Of a stretch of DNA of 64,000 bases, positions 53,872-64,000 are shown piece after piece. Within the stretch, counting starts at the first letter, position 1, and the number at the start of each line of letters is the position of its first letter. The DNA comes from Pseudomonas nitroreducens TX1 (lineage in GTDB: Bacteria; Pseudomonadota; Gammaproteobacteria; Pseudomonadales; Pseudomonadaceae). Under the pieces are notes generated by a model that ran no database searches, had not been told where the DNA came from, and saw nothing but the letters and a program-made list of their open reading frames with translations. The stretch is from contig NZ_AMZB01000123.1 in the NCBI RefSeq assembly GCF_000313755.1, forward strand, positions 62,001 through 126,000, written 5' to 3'. The position numbers and the translations under genes were made by a program.

Positions 53872-54729
53872 TTAATCTTCCTCGTCGAGCTGGTAGCGCG
53901 TCGGCACCAGGCTCTCCTTGATCCTGCGCAGGTGCGGCTGGAAGTCCACGCCACGGCGCAGGGTCACGCCGGTGGCGAGTACGTCGAGTACGGTCAGCTG
54001 GATGATCCGCGAAGTCATCGGCATGTAGATGTCGGTGTCCTCGGGCAGCGGAATGTCCAGGCTCAGGGTGCTGGCGCGGGCCAGCGGCGAGTCGGCGGCG
54101 GTCAGGCCCAGCACCGAGGCGCCGTTCTGCCGCGCCAGGTGCGCCACGTCCACCAGCTCGCGGGTGCGGCCGGTGTAGGAAATCACCACGAAGAGGTCGC
54201 CGGTGTGCGCCACCGAGGCGATCATCCGCTGCATCAGCACATCGCTGTGGGCCGACACGGCCAGGTTGAAGCGGAAGAACTTGTGCTGCGCATCGAGCGC
54301 CACGGAGCTGGATGCGCCGAGGCCGAAGAAGTGGATCTGCCGGGCCTGGATCAACAGGTCCACGGCGCGGTCGATCAGCTTCGGATCGAGCAGCTTGTAG
54401 GCGCTGTCGAGCGAGGCGATGGTGCTGCTGAAGATCTTGCGCGTGTAAGCCTCGGGGCCATCATCGGCGGCCACCGCCTGGGTCACGAAGGCCGCGCCGC
54501 TGGCCAGGCTCTGGGCCAGCTGGATCTTCAGCTCGGGATAGCCGCTCATGCCGAAGGAGCGGCAGAAGCGATTCACCGTCGGCTCGCTGACGCTGGACGC
54601 CTGGGCCAGCGCGGCGATGCTGAAGCGCGTGGCCTGCTGCGGGTCGCGCAGGATCACCTCGGCGACCTTGCGCTCGGCCTTGTTCAGCTCTTCCAGACGG
54701 CTCTGGATGTGCTCCAGCAGGTTTTTCAT
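53872..54729 (-). CDS. hexR: RpiR-family repressor HexR
   Basis: This 285-residue protein has an N-terminal helix-turn-helix ([21 protein letters not shown]) and a C-terminal SIS sugar-phosphate domain ([37 protein letters not shown]). HexR represses zwf-pgl-eda and other Entner-Doudoroff genes and is released by KDPG. The ATG at 54729, 5 bases after AAGGAG, is preferred to a GTG at 54735. It is divergent from zwf with the operator between them. Confidence 0.95.
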   Translation of the reverse strand: MKNLLEHIQSRLEELNKAERKVAEVILRDPQQATRFSIAALAQASSVSEPTVNRFCRSFGMSGYPELKIQLAQSLASGAAFVTQAVAADDGPEAYTRKIFSSTIASLDSAYKLLDPKLIDRAVDLLIQARQIHFFGLGASSSVALDAQHKFFRFNLAVSAHSDVLMQRMIASVAHTGDLFVVISYTGRTRELVDVAHLARQNGASVLGLTAADSPLARASTLSLDIPLPEDTDIYMPMTSRIIQLTVLDVLATGVTLRRGVDFQPHLRRIKESLVPTRYQLDEED

Positions 54730-54837
54730 CCGCACTCCTTGGGCAATCGACGGTTGACCGGTCGGGGGCGGTCAGCGGCGCTATCCTAACGTCAGGCCGG
54801 CGAGCGACCAACAATGGCGCGAAACGGCAAAAATATG

Positions 54838-54853
54838 TTGTTTAATTACTACA
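54838..54853. promoter_or_regulatory. HexR operator upstream of zwf
   Basis: The AT-rich near-palindrome TTGTTTAATTACTACA matches the known HexR site (TGTARTWWWAYTACA-like) in an otherwise GC-rich gap. It lies 62 bp before zwf and 109 bp before hexR, so it may control both. Confidence 0.78.
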
Positions 54854-54915
54854 TATTTGTCTTAATGCCGGCGTGGAAGGCTAACTATCGTTCAAAATTT
54901 GGTTGGTAACAACAA

Positions 54916-56371
<1,456 letters not shown>

Positions 56372-56385
<14 letters not shown>

Positions 56386-57088
56386 ACCGAAACTGGCTGA
56401 GGGTATGGCCTGGAAAACCTGGAACAACGCCGCCGAGCAGGCGCGCGGACTGGCCGACGCGGTGGCCGATGCACTGCGCGAGGCGTTGGTCGAACGTGGC
56501 CGTGCACTGCTGGTGGTGTCTGGCGGGCGCAGCCCGGTGGCGTTCCTCGAGGCTTTGAGCGGCGCGGTACTGGATTGGTCGAAAGTGGCCGTCAGCCTTG
56601 CCGACGAGCGCTGGGTGCCCGAGTCTCACCCGGACAGCAATGCCGGCCTCCTGCGTCGCCACCTGTTCAAGGGGGCAGCGGCCAAGGCGCAGTTCATTGG
56701 CATCTACCAACCGGCAGCCAGCCTGGAAGAGGCGGCCGACAAGGCCGACCGCTACCTGCACGAGCTGATGCTGCCAATCGACGTACTGGTGCTGGGCATG
56801 GGCGATGACGGCCACACGGCCTCTCTGTTCCCCGGCAGCACCAACTTGGTGGAGGCGCTCGACCCTGACGGCACGCGCCGTTGCCTGCCGATGTGGGCGC
56901 CGACCGTGCCGCACCAGCGCCTGACCCTGACCCGCGCCGTGCTGCAGGGCGCGCGGGTGCAGATCCTGGCCATCCAGGGCGAGTCCAAGCTGGCCACCCT
57001 GAGCGAGGCGCTCAGCGACAACGACGACCAGCGCATGCCGGTCAATGCGTTCCTGCGTTCACCTCTTTCGATCCACTGGTGCCCCTGA
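56372..57088 (+). CDS. pgl: 6-Phosphogluconolactonase
   Basis: This 238-residue enzyme has [13 protein letters not shown], the [14 protein letters not shown] segment and [14 protein letters not shown], all signatures of the SOL/DevB family. It hydrolyses 6-phosphogluconolactone to 6-phosphogluconate. The start overlaps the end of zwf by 14 bp, implying translational coupling. Eda follows 17 bp later. Confidence 0.95.
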
Positions 57089-57105
57089 GGCACGGAGTTA
57101 CCGTA

Positions 57106-57753
57106 ATGTCTGAACAACACATCCAGCAGATCGATGCCCTCGCGCAGCGTGCTCGCATCCTGCCGGTGATCACCATCGACCGCGAGGCCGACATCCTGCC
57201 CATGGCGGATGCCCTCGCGGCCGGCGGCATCAGCGTCCTGGAAGTGACCTTGCGGACCGCGCTGGGCCTCACTGCGATTCGCCGGTTGAGCGAGCAGCGC
57301 CCGGAGTTGATCGTCGGCGCCGGCACCGTGCTCGATCCGCAGACCTTCCGCCAGGCGGAAGAGGCGGGGGCGAAGTTCATCGTCACGCCCGGATGCACCG
57401 ATGAGTTGCTGGCGTACGCGGTGACCCGTCCGGTGCCGCTGCTGCCCGGCGTGGCCACCGCGTCGGAAATCATGGCCGCGTACCGCCACGGCCTGCGTCG
57501 CTTCAAGCTGTTCCCGGCCAAGGTGGCCGGCGGCGTGGAGGCGCTGAAGGCCTTCGGCGGGCCCTTCCCGGAGGTGCGTTTCTGCCCCACCGGAGGTGTC
57601 GGCCCGGACAACCTCAACGATTACTACCGGCTGGCCAACGTGATGTGCGTGGGCGGCAGCTGGATGCTGCCCAAGGCCGCCGTCGACAGCGGCGACTGGG
57701 CCACGGTCGAGCGCCTGAGCCGCGAGGCGCTGGCGCTGTTGGAGACACACTGA
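57106..57753 (+). CDS. eda: KDPG aldolase (2-keto-3-deoxy-6-phosphogluconate aldolase)
   Basis: This 215-residue class I aldolase has VLEVTLRT (catalytic Glu), IVGAGTVLDP, and the Schiff-base Lys in RRFKLFPAKVAGG. It splits KDPG to pyruvate and glyceraldehyde 3-phosphate, ending the Entner-Doudoroff pathway, the main glucose route in Pseudomonas. The edd gene is not in the window. A good terminator lies 20 bp after the stop. Confidence 0.96.
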   Translation: MSEQHIQQIDALAQRARILPVITIDREADILPMADALAAGGISVLEVTLRTALGLTAIRRLSEQRPELIVGAGTVLDPQTFRQAEEAGAKFIVTPGCTDELLAYAVTRPVPLLPGVATASEIMAAYRHGLRRFKLFPAKVAGGVEALKAFGGPFPEVRFCPTGGVGPDNLNDYYRLANVMCVGGSWMLPKAAVDSGDWATVERLSREALALLETH

Positions 57754-57772
57754 GCTGTCCTGATCTGGACAT

Positions 57773-57797
57773 GCCCGGCCTTGTGCCGGGCTTTTTT
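57773..57797 (+). terminator. Rho-independent terminator after eda
   Basis: Perfect 7-bp stem GCCCGGC/GCCGGGC (57773-57779 and 57785-57791) with a 5-base loop, followed directly by six T. Ends the zwf-pgl-eda transcript. Confidence 0.92.
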
Positions 57798-57820
57798 ATG
57801 GGCGCCTGAGGGGCTCTTCG

Positions 57821-57896
57821 TAGGAGCGAGCTTGCTCGCGAACAGCCCCGGCATCCGAGCTGCCGGGAAATTCGTTCGCGAGCAAGCTCGCTCCTA
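57821..57896. repeat. REP element after eda terminator
   Basis: Two perfect 22-bp inverted arms (57821-57842 and 57875-57896) surround a 32-bp loop that can fold further. Same arm sequence as the element between fliP and fliQ at 11295-11356 except one base there. It lies between the convergent eda and ABC exporter genes. Confidence 0.9.
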
Positions 57897-57920
57897 CCGG
57901 TAATGCGAACGCCGCGGGGC

Positions 57921-59753
<1,833 letters not shown>

Positions 59754-59830
59754 GATGCCTCTCGGGTTGTGTCGGCGAGCCCGTCCTGGGCTCGCCTTGA
59801 ATGGCCTCCGTCAGCCGTGGTTCCGCAGAA

Positions 59831-60397
59831 TCACAGACGCTTGGCGGAGAGGATGACCACCGGGGTGGTCGGTACGTCCTGGAACATGCCGCGGTTGCCG
59901 GTCTTCACGCCGGCGATCTGATCGACCACGCCCATGCCGCGCACGACCTTGCCGAACACCGCGTAGCCGAAATCGCGGGCGCCGTGGTTGAGGAAGTCGT
60001 TGCCGGTCAGGTTGATGAAGAACTGGCTGGTGGCGGAATTCACATCGCTGGTGCGTGCCATGGCCAGGGTGCCGCGCTCGTTGAGCAGGCCGTTGTCGGC
60101 CTCGTTCTTGATGGGCGCCTGGGTGTCCTTTTCCTTCATGGCTTCGGTGAAACCGCCGCCCTGGATCATGAAGTTGGGAATCACGCGGTGGAAGATGGTT
60201 CCGTTGTAGAAGCCGCTGTCGACGTAGGACAGGTAGTTCTTCACAGAAATCGGTGCCTTGTCGGCGTACAGCTCGATTTCGATTTCACCCGAGGTGGTGG
60301 ACAGCAGCACGTGCGGCTTGTTGGCATCGGCGGCGAATGCGGAGCCGGCCAGGACCAGGGAGCAGGCAGCGAGCAGGAAGCGTTTGAGCAGGGTCAT
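59831..60397 (-). CDS. ppiA: Periplasmic cyclophilin peptidyl-prolyl isomerase PpiA
   Basis: This 188-residue protein has a signal peptide (ending AGSAFA) and a cyclophilin domain with catalytic [14 protein letters not shown] and SQFFINL. It catalyses prolyl cis-trans isomerisation in the periplasm. Same strand and order as the ABC exporter and hydrolase around it, 23 bp from the hydrolase stop. Confidence 0.94.
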   Translation of the reverse strand: MTLLKRFLLAACSLVLAGSAFAADANKPHVLLSTTSGEIEIELYADKAPISVKNYLSYVDSGFYNGTIFHRVIPNFMIQGGGFTEAMKEKDTQAPIKNEADNGLLNERGTLAMARTSDVNSATSQFFINLTGNDFLNHGARDFGYAVFGKVVRGMGVVDQIAGVKTGNRGMFQDVPTTPVVILSAKRL

Positions 60398-60420
60398 TTG
60401 GCGGATGTTTCCTGAAGGTT

Positions 60421-61212
60421 CTAGGGATGGTCGACCTGATCGAGGAAGTCGAGCAGGGTGGTATTGAATCTTTCCGGCTGGTCCAGCGGCGTGGCGTGGC
60501 GCGAGTCCTCGATCACGACCAGGCGCGCGTTGGGCATGCGCCCGACATAGGCCTGCTTGAGCGAGACCGGGGTGTAATCGCGGTCGGCGCTGATCACCAG
60601 GGTTGGACAGGTTATGCGCGCGAGGCGTTCCTGCACACCCCAGCCGATGATGGCGTGCAGGCTGGAGAGGTAGGCGCGCTTGTCATTCTGCGGCCAGCGC
60701 TGCTGGATCTTGCGGCGCAGGTCGCTCTGTTCTGGCTTGGGGAAGAGCAGCTTGCCCAGTGCCTTGCCGACGGTATCCAGGCCCAGCACGTGGGCCAGGA
60801 ACAACCGTCGCGCCACTTCCAGGTATTCGCGTGGTGTGCGCGGTTTCACTTCCGGCGCGCTGTTGACGATGGTCAGGCTGTTCAGCCGCTCCGGCCAGCG
60901 CGTGGCCAGTTCGAAACCGATCATGCCGCCCATGCTGATGCCCACCAGGTGCACGCGGCCGAGGTTCAGGTGATCGAGCAGGGCGATCACGTCCTCGGCG
61001 AAGGCGGCGATGCTGTAGCGCTGGCGCGGTTTGTCCGACTGGCCATGGCCGCGTACGTCGAGGGCGATCACCCGGTGGCGTTTTTCCAGTTCCGGTACCT
61101 GGAACTCCCAGTCGCGGGTGCTGGAGCCAAGCCCATGCACCAGCAGGACCGGCGTGCCCAATCCACTTTCCTCGTAGTGCAGACGGTGACCGGCGTGGTC
61201 GAAGAACGGCAT
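60421..61212 (-). CDS. Alpha/beta-fold hydrolase
   Basis: This 263-residue enzyme has the oxyanion region [11 protein letters not shown], nucleophile elbow GISMGG (catalytic Ser about 99) and a C-terminal His in [12 protein letters not shown]. An Asp in [11 protein letters not shown] completes the triad. Substrate not predictable; similar proteins include esterases and 3-oxoadipate enol-lactonase relatives. The ATG at 61212 has AAAGGAG upstream. Confidence 0.88.
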   Translation of the reverse strand: MPFFDHAGHRLHYEESGLGTPVLLVHGLGSSTRDWEFQVPELEKRHRVIALDVRGHGQSDKPRQRYSIAAFAEDVIALLDHLNLGRVHLVGISMGGMIGFELATRWPERLNSLTIVNSAPEVKPRTPREYLEVARRLFLAHVLGLDTVGKALGKLLFPKPEQSDLRRKIQQRWPQNDKRAYLSSLHAIIGWGVQERLARITCPTLVISADRDYTPVSLKQAYVGRMPNARLVVIEDSRHATPLDQPERFNTTLLDFLDQVDHP

Positions 61213-61243
61213 GACGGGCTCCTTTGTCGTGCGACCTGTCCGA

Positions 61244-62170
61244 TCAGGCCGGGCTCTCGGGCGCGGCGAAGTGGGCATCCAGCGGCACGTTGGCGTAGGC
61301 GGTCAGCAACTCGACGAGAATCTGCGTGGCCGGGCCCAGCGGTTTTTCCTTGTTCGGGTAAAGATAGAAGCGGCTTTCGCGCACGCCGCCCTGTTTCATC
61401 GGCAGCGGCTTGAGCTGGCCGTCGCGCAGTTCGCGCTCGATCATGTGGCGCGGCAGCCAGGCGAAGCCCAGGCCGTTGCTGACGAAGGTGGCGGCGGTGG
61501 CCAGGCTGCCGACCGTCCAGCGCTGTTCGGCGCCGAGCCAGCCGACGTCGCGCGGTTGCAGGCGGCCGGAGTCGCGGATCACCACCTGCATCTGGGTTTC
61601 CAGGTCCTGGTGGGTGACCTCGCGCTGCAGGCGATGCAGCGGGTGATCCGGGTGAGCCACGGCGACGAAGTCGACGACGGAGAGGTCAGCACCCAGGTGG
61701 CCGGGAATGTTAAGGCCGCTGATGGCGAGGTCTGCATGCCCCTGCACCAGGGCTTCCTCGACGCCTGACAGCACTTCCTCGCGCAACAGGACGCGGCAAC
61801 CGCGGCTCTGCGGCATGAAGGCTGACAACGAACGCACCAGGCGCACGGTGGGGTAGGCGGCGTCGACCACCAGGCGCACTTCCGGCTCCCAGCCTTGCTC
61901 CATATGGTGGGCCAGTTCTTCCAGTTGGCCGGCGGATTTCACCAGTTGCCGTGAGCGGCGCAGCAGCACCTCGCCGGCTTCGGTGAGCACGGCCTTGCGC
62001 CCGTCGATGCGCAACAGCGGCACGCCGAGCTGCTCCTGCATGCGCGCCACGGTGTAGCTGATCGACGACTGCGAACGGTGCAGGGCTTCCGCCGCCTGGG
62101 CGAAGCCGCCATGGTCGACCACGGCCTGCAGGGTTCTCCACTGATCCAGGGTAACGCGGGGCGCTTTCAT
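61244..62170 (-). CDS. LysR-family transcriptional regulator
   Basis: This 308-residue protein has an N-terminal winged helix-turn-helix (FAQAAEALHRSQSSISYTVARM) and a C-terminal periplasmic-binding-protein-like effector domain. The start at 62170 has GAGGA upstream. It is divergent from the small secreted-protein gene, with 55 bp between them. Probably controls that gene and/or the azoreductase beyond it. Effector unknown. Confidence 0.9.
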   Translation of the reverse strand: MKAPRVTLDQWRTLQAVVDHGGFAQAAEALHRSQSSISYTVARMQEQLGVPLLRIDGRKAVLTEAGEVLLRRSRQLVKSAGQLEELAHHMEQGWEPEVRLVVDAAYPTVRLVRSLSAFMPQSRGCRVLLREEVLSGVEEALVQGHADLAISGLNIPGHLGADLSVVDFVAVAHPDHPLHRLQREVTHQDLETQMQVVIRDSGRLQPRDVGWLGAEQRWTVGSLATAATFVSNGLGFAWLPRHMIERELRDGQLKPLPMKQGGVRESRFYLYPNKEKPLGPATQILVELLTAYANVPLDAHFAAPESPA

Positions 62171-62225
62171 CCTCGCTTCCTCTTGTCTACTCTGGCGGTC
62201 CGCAGAAGACCAACAAGAGACCGCC

Positions 62226-62540
62226 ATGAAAAAATTCTGTTGTGCCGTTCTGGCCACGTTGCCGCTGACCGCCCTGGCCTATCCCATCGAGGTGCAAAAG
62301 AGCCTCAATGGCACCGAAATGGATATCGAGACCCAGGATATCGGTGACCAGATGGGGGCCATCCTCCTGCGCAACGGCGGCCAGCAGCCGGTGACCTGCA
62401 CGGCGGTCTTCGTCAACGGTCCCGAGACGCCGCACGTACGCAAGGCCACTATTGCGCCAGGCAAGGAGGCCAACCTGACTTCCAGCTTCAGCCGCGCGGT
62501 GATCAAGCTGCGTATCAAACTGACCTGCAATCCTTCCTGA
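62226..62540 (+). CDS. Small periplasmic protein of unknown function
   Basis: This 104-residue protein has a signal peptide ending TALAYP, then a beta-rich domain with two later Cys (CTAVFVNGPE and LTCNPS) that may pair. Divergent from the LysR gene, and it occupies the same place in P. aeruginosa PAO1 (PA3224 region). No enzymatic motif seen. Confidence 0.75.
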   Translation: MKKFCCAVLATLPLTALAYPIEVQKSLNGTEMDIETQDIGDQMGAILLRNGGQQPVTCTAVFVNGPETPHVRKATIAPGKEANLTSSFSRAVIKLRIKLTCNPS

Positions 62541-62576
62541 TCTCCCGACAAGAGTAGAAGCAGTCAGGCGATAAAT

Positions 62577-62595
62577 CAAATTATTCGATAATTTG
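62577..62595. promoter_or_regulatory. Palindrome upstream of azoreductase gene
   Basis: Perfect palindromic arms CAAATTAT/ATAATTTG flank a 3-bp centre in the 142-bp gap before azoR, 88 bp before its ATG. AT-rich dyads of this size are often operators; the neighbouring LysR regulator is the obvious candidate, though the site lacks the standard T-N11-A spacing exactly. Confidence 0.5.
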
Positions 62596-62682
62596 AAGCG
62601 ATTTTTTAAGCTTTTTTATCGATTTGATCGTCTTTAGGATGGCCTCCATCGACACATTCAACGACCGATGGAGGTCCAGTCC

Positions 62683-63282
62683 ATGTCCCGTGTTCTGGTT
62701 ATCGAAAGCAGTGCCCGTCAGGAAGGGTCCGTTTCCCGTCAGTTGACCCGCGACTTCATCGCCCGGTGGCAGGCCGCTCATCCGGCCGACGAGATCAAGG
62801 TCCGCGATCTGGCCGTTGAGCAGGTGCCGCATCTGGACGCCAATCTGCTGGGCGGCTGGATGAAGCCCGCGCAGGAGCACAGCGAGATCGAACGCGCCGC
62901 ACTGGAACGCTCCAACCAGCTGACCGCCGAACTGCAGGCTGCCGACGTGCTGGTTCTGGCTGCACCGATGTACAACTTCGCCATCCCCAGCACCCTGAAG
63001 TCCTGGCTGGACCACGTGCTGCGCGCCGGTGTCACCTTCAGGTACACCGAGACCGGCCCGCAGGGCCTGCTCACCGGCAAGCGCGCCTTCGTCCTGACCA
63101 GCCGCGGCGGCGTCTACGCCGGCGGCGCGCTGGATCATCAGGAGCCCTACCTGCGCCAGGCGCTGGGCTTCGTCGGCATCCACGACGTGACCTTCATCCA
63201 CGCTGAAGGCCTGAACATGGGGGGTGAATTCGCCGAGAAGGGCTTGGCCAGGGCAAAGGCGCAACTCGCCGCCATCGCCTGA
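62683..63282 (+). CDS. azoR: FMN-dependent NADH-azoreductase
   Basis: This 199-residue flavodoxin-fold enzyme has the phosphate-binding loop SSARQEGSVSRQL, the APMYNFAIPSTLKSWLDHVL motif and TSRGGVYAGG. AzoR reduces azo compounds and quinones with NAD(P)H; it likely serves quinone detoxification. A longer frame starts at 62668 but MSRVLVI at 62683 is the family N-terminus. Followed by a terminator. Confidence 0.93.
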   Translation: MSRVLVIESSARQEGSVSRQLTRDFIARWQAAHPADEIKVRDLAVEQVPHLDANLLGGWMKPAQEHSEIERAALERSNQLTAELQAADVLVLAAPMYNFAIPSTLKSWLDHVLRAGVTFRYTETGPQGLLTGKRAFVLTSRGGVYAGGALDHQEPYLRQALGFVGIHDVTFIHAEGLNMGGEFAEKGLARAKAQLAAIA

Positions 63283-63326
63283 TCCGTTTCCTGTTTGCGC
63301 GTCCTTCCGCTCCTGGGCGTGACCGT

Positions 63327-63360
63327 GGCCGATCTCTTCCCTGGGGATCGGCCATTTTTT
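63327..63360 (+). terminator. Rho-independent terminator after azoR
   Basis: Perfect 8-bp stem GGCCGATC/GATCGGCC (63327-63334 and 63346-63353) followed by a T run (63355-63360). It separates azoR from ihfB. Confidence 0.92.
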
Positions 63361-63479
63361 ATTGGCCAACGACTTGACCGGCTGAAAACACATCCTTCCC
63401 GTTCGGGCTGTTCAAAGCATGACCAGCATGCTAAAAGAACCTGGAGCTGATCTAGCCGCTTGAAAAAGAAGGGAAAACC

Positions 63480-63764
63480 ATGACCAAGTCGGAGTTGATC
63501 GAGAGAATCGTCACCCATCAGGGGCAGCTTTCCGCAAAGGATGTGGAGCTGGCGATCAAGACCATGCTTGAGCAAATGTCCCAGGCTCTGGCCACTGGGG
63601 ATCGCATCGAAATCCGGGGTTTCGGTAGCTTCTCGCTGCATTACCGTGCGCCGCGCACCGGCCGTAATCCGAAAACTGGCGAGTCCGTGCGCCTGGATGG
63701 CAAGTTCGTCCCGCACTTCAAGCCTGGCAAGGAACTGCGCGACCGCGTCAACGAGCCCGAGTGA
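63480..63764 (+). CDS. ihfB: Integration host factor beta subunit
   Basis: This 94-residue HU/IHF protein has the DNA-inserting beta-arm ([23 protein letters not shown]) and near-identity to other Pseudomonas IhfB. With IhfA it bends DNA, including at sigma-54 promoters such as those above. Ribosome-binding site GAAGGGAAA lies before the ATG. Unlike other Pseudomonas, the gene upstream is not rpsA. lapA follows 33 bp later. Confidence 0.97.
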   Translation: MTKSELIERIVTHQGQLSAKDVELAIKTMLEQMSQALATGDRIEIRGFGSFSLHYRAPRTGRNPKTGESVRLDGKFVPHFKPGKELRDRVNEPE

Positions 63765-63797
63765 TCCCGGGATATCCGTCTTCAAGAAGGAGTGTCC

Positions 63798-64000
63798 ATG
63801 CTTCGGGCAAAACGTTTCCTGCTGATTCTGGCGCTGGCCATCCTGGCCGTCGCCGTTGTGGTTTTCGTCCTGGAAAACCTGCAATCCGTACAGCTGACCT
63901 TCCTCGGCTGGCAGTCGCCGCAGTGGCCGCTGGTCGTCTTCATTTCCCTTGCCTTTATCCTCGGCGGCGTGATCGGCCTGCTGCTGAGCATTCCTTTCCG
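63798..64000 (+). CDS. lapA: LapA-domain inner-membrane protein (DUF1049), partial
   Basis: This is the N-terminal 67 residues of a gene running off the window. The sequence has two hydrophobic segments (residues about 7-26 and 45-64) and the LQSVQLTFLGW loop of the LapA/YciS family. LapA pairs with LapB in control of lipopolysaccharide synthesis. Strong AAGGAG ribosome-binding site. Gene order ihfB-lapA is normal. Confidence 0.88.
   Translation, partial: MLRAKRFLLILALAILAVAVVVFVLENLQSVQLTFLGWQSPQWPLVVFISLAFILGGVIGLLLSIPF

Overview
The window is a stretch of GC-rich Pseudomonas chromosome. Protein sequences and gene order point to the P. aeruginosa lineage (relatives such as P. nitroreducens, P. 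citronellolis or P. knackmussii) rather than P. aeruginosa itself. This placement rests on recognising protein families and their order; no search was run. Codons are strongly GC3-biased throughout, most genes run head to tail with ATGA-type overlaps, and I saw no prophage, plasmid, CRISPR or tRNA sequence.

Region 1 (1-32430) is a polar flagellum and chemotaxis cluster. It starts with fliJ. Four accessory genes follow (APH-like kinase, LysE exporter, AraC regulator, TorF-type porin), then the hsbA-hsbR-hptB partner-switch module. Next come fliK, fliLMNOPQR-flhB, a TPM-domain membrane protein, flhA-flhF-fleN-fliA, and cheYZA-cheB-motCD-parC-parP-cheW with a DUF2802 gene. Three sigma-54 (RpoN) promoter sequences with correct spacing precede fliK, fliL and flhA. 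The end of the cluster holds an orphan receiver-like protein and a convergent pair encoding a FliK-like protein and a stand-alone FlhB C-terminal domain. Two repeat elements interrupt otherwise compact operons: a REP hairpin between fliP and fliQ, and a 268-bp MITE-like element between cheA and cheB.

Region 2 (32700-40120) is the complete System I cytochrome c maturation operon, ccmABCDEFGHI, followed by a small lipoprotein gene.

Region 3 (40121-53080) is housekeeping and accessory sequence broken up by repeat-rich intergenic DNA. It encodes a membrane diguanylate cyclase, a lipoate-ligase-like protein, a KefB/C-type antiporter, an S4-domain pseudouridine synthase whose usual catalytic Asp appears to be Glu, a C39-like cysteine protease, an AI-2E-family permease, an ABC exporter, a CvfB-type S1 protein and several unknowns.

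Region 4 (53300-64000) is central metabolism and a rearranged block. It holds def, hexR divergent from zwf-pgl-eda (with a HexR operator between them), an ABC exporter, a cyclophilin, an alpha/beta hydrolase, a LysR regulator, a small secreted protein, an FMN azoreductase, and finally ihfB with a truncated lapA. ihfB is not preceded by rpsA, its usual neighbour. Together with the join at eda, this suggests rearrangement breakpoints.

Nothing here is clearly a wholly new system. The most unusual items are the MITE in the chemotaxis operon, the fliK-like/flhB-C pair beside a degenerate receiver, the orphan C39-like protease, and the Asp-to-Glu pseudouridine synthase.
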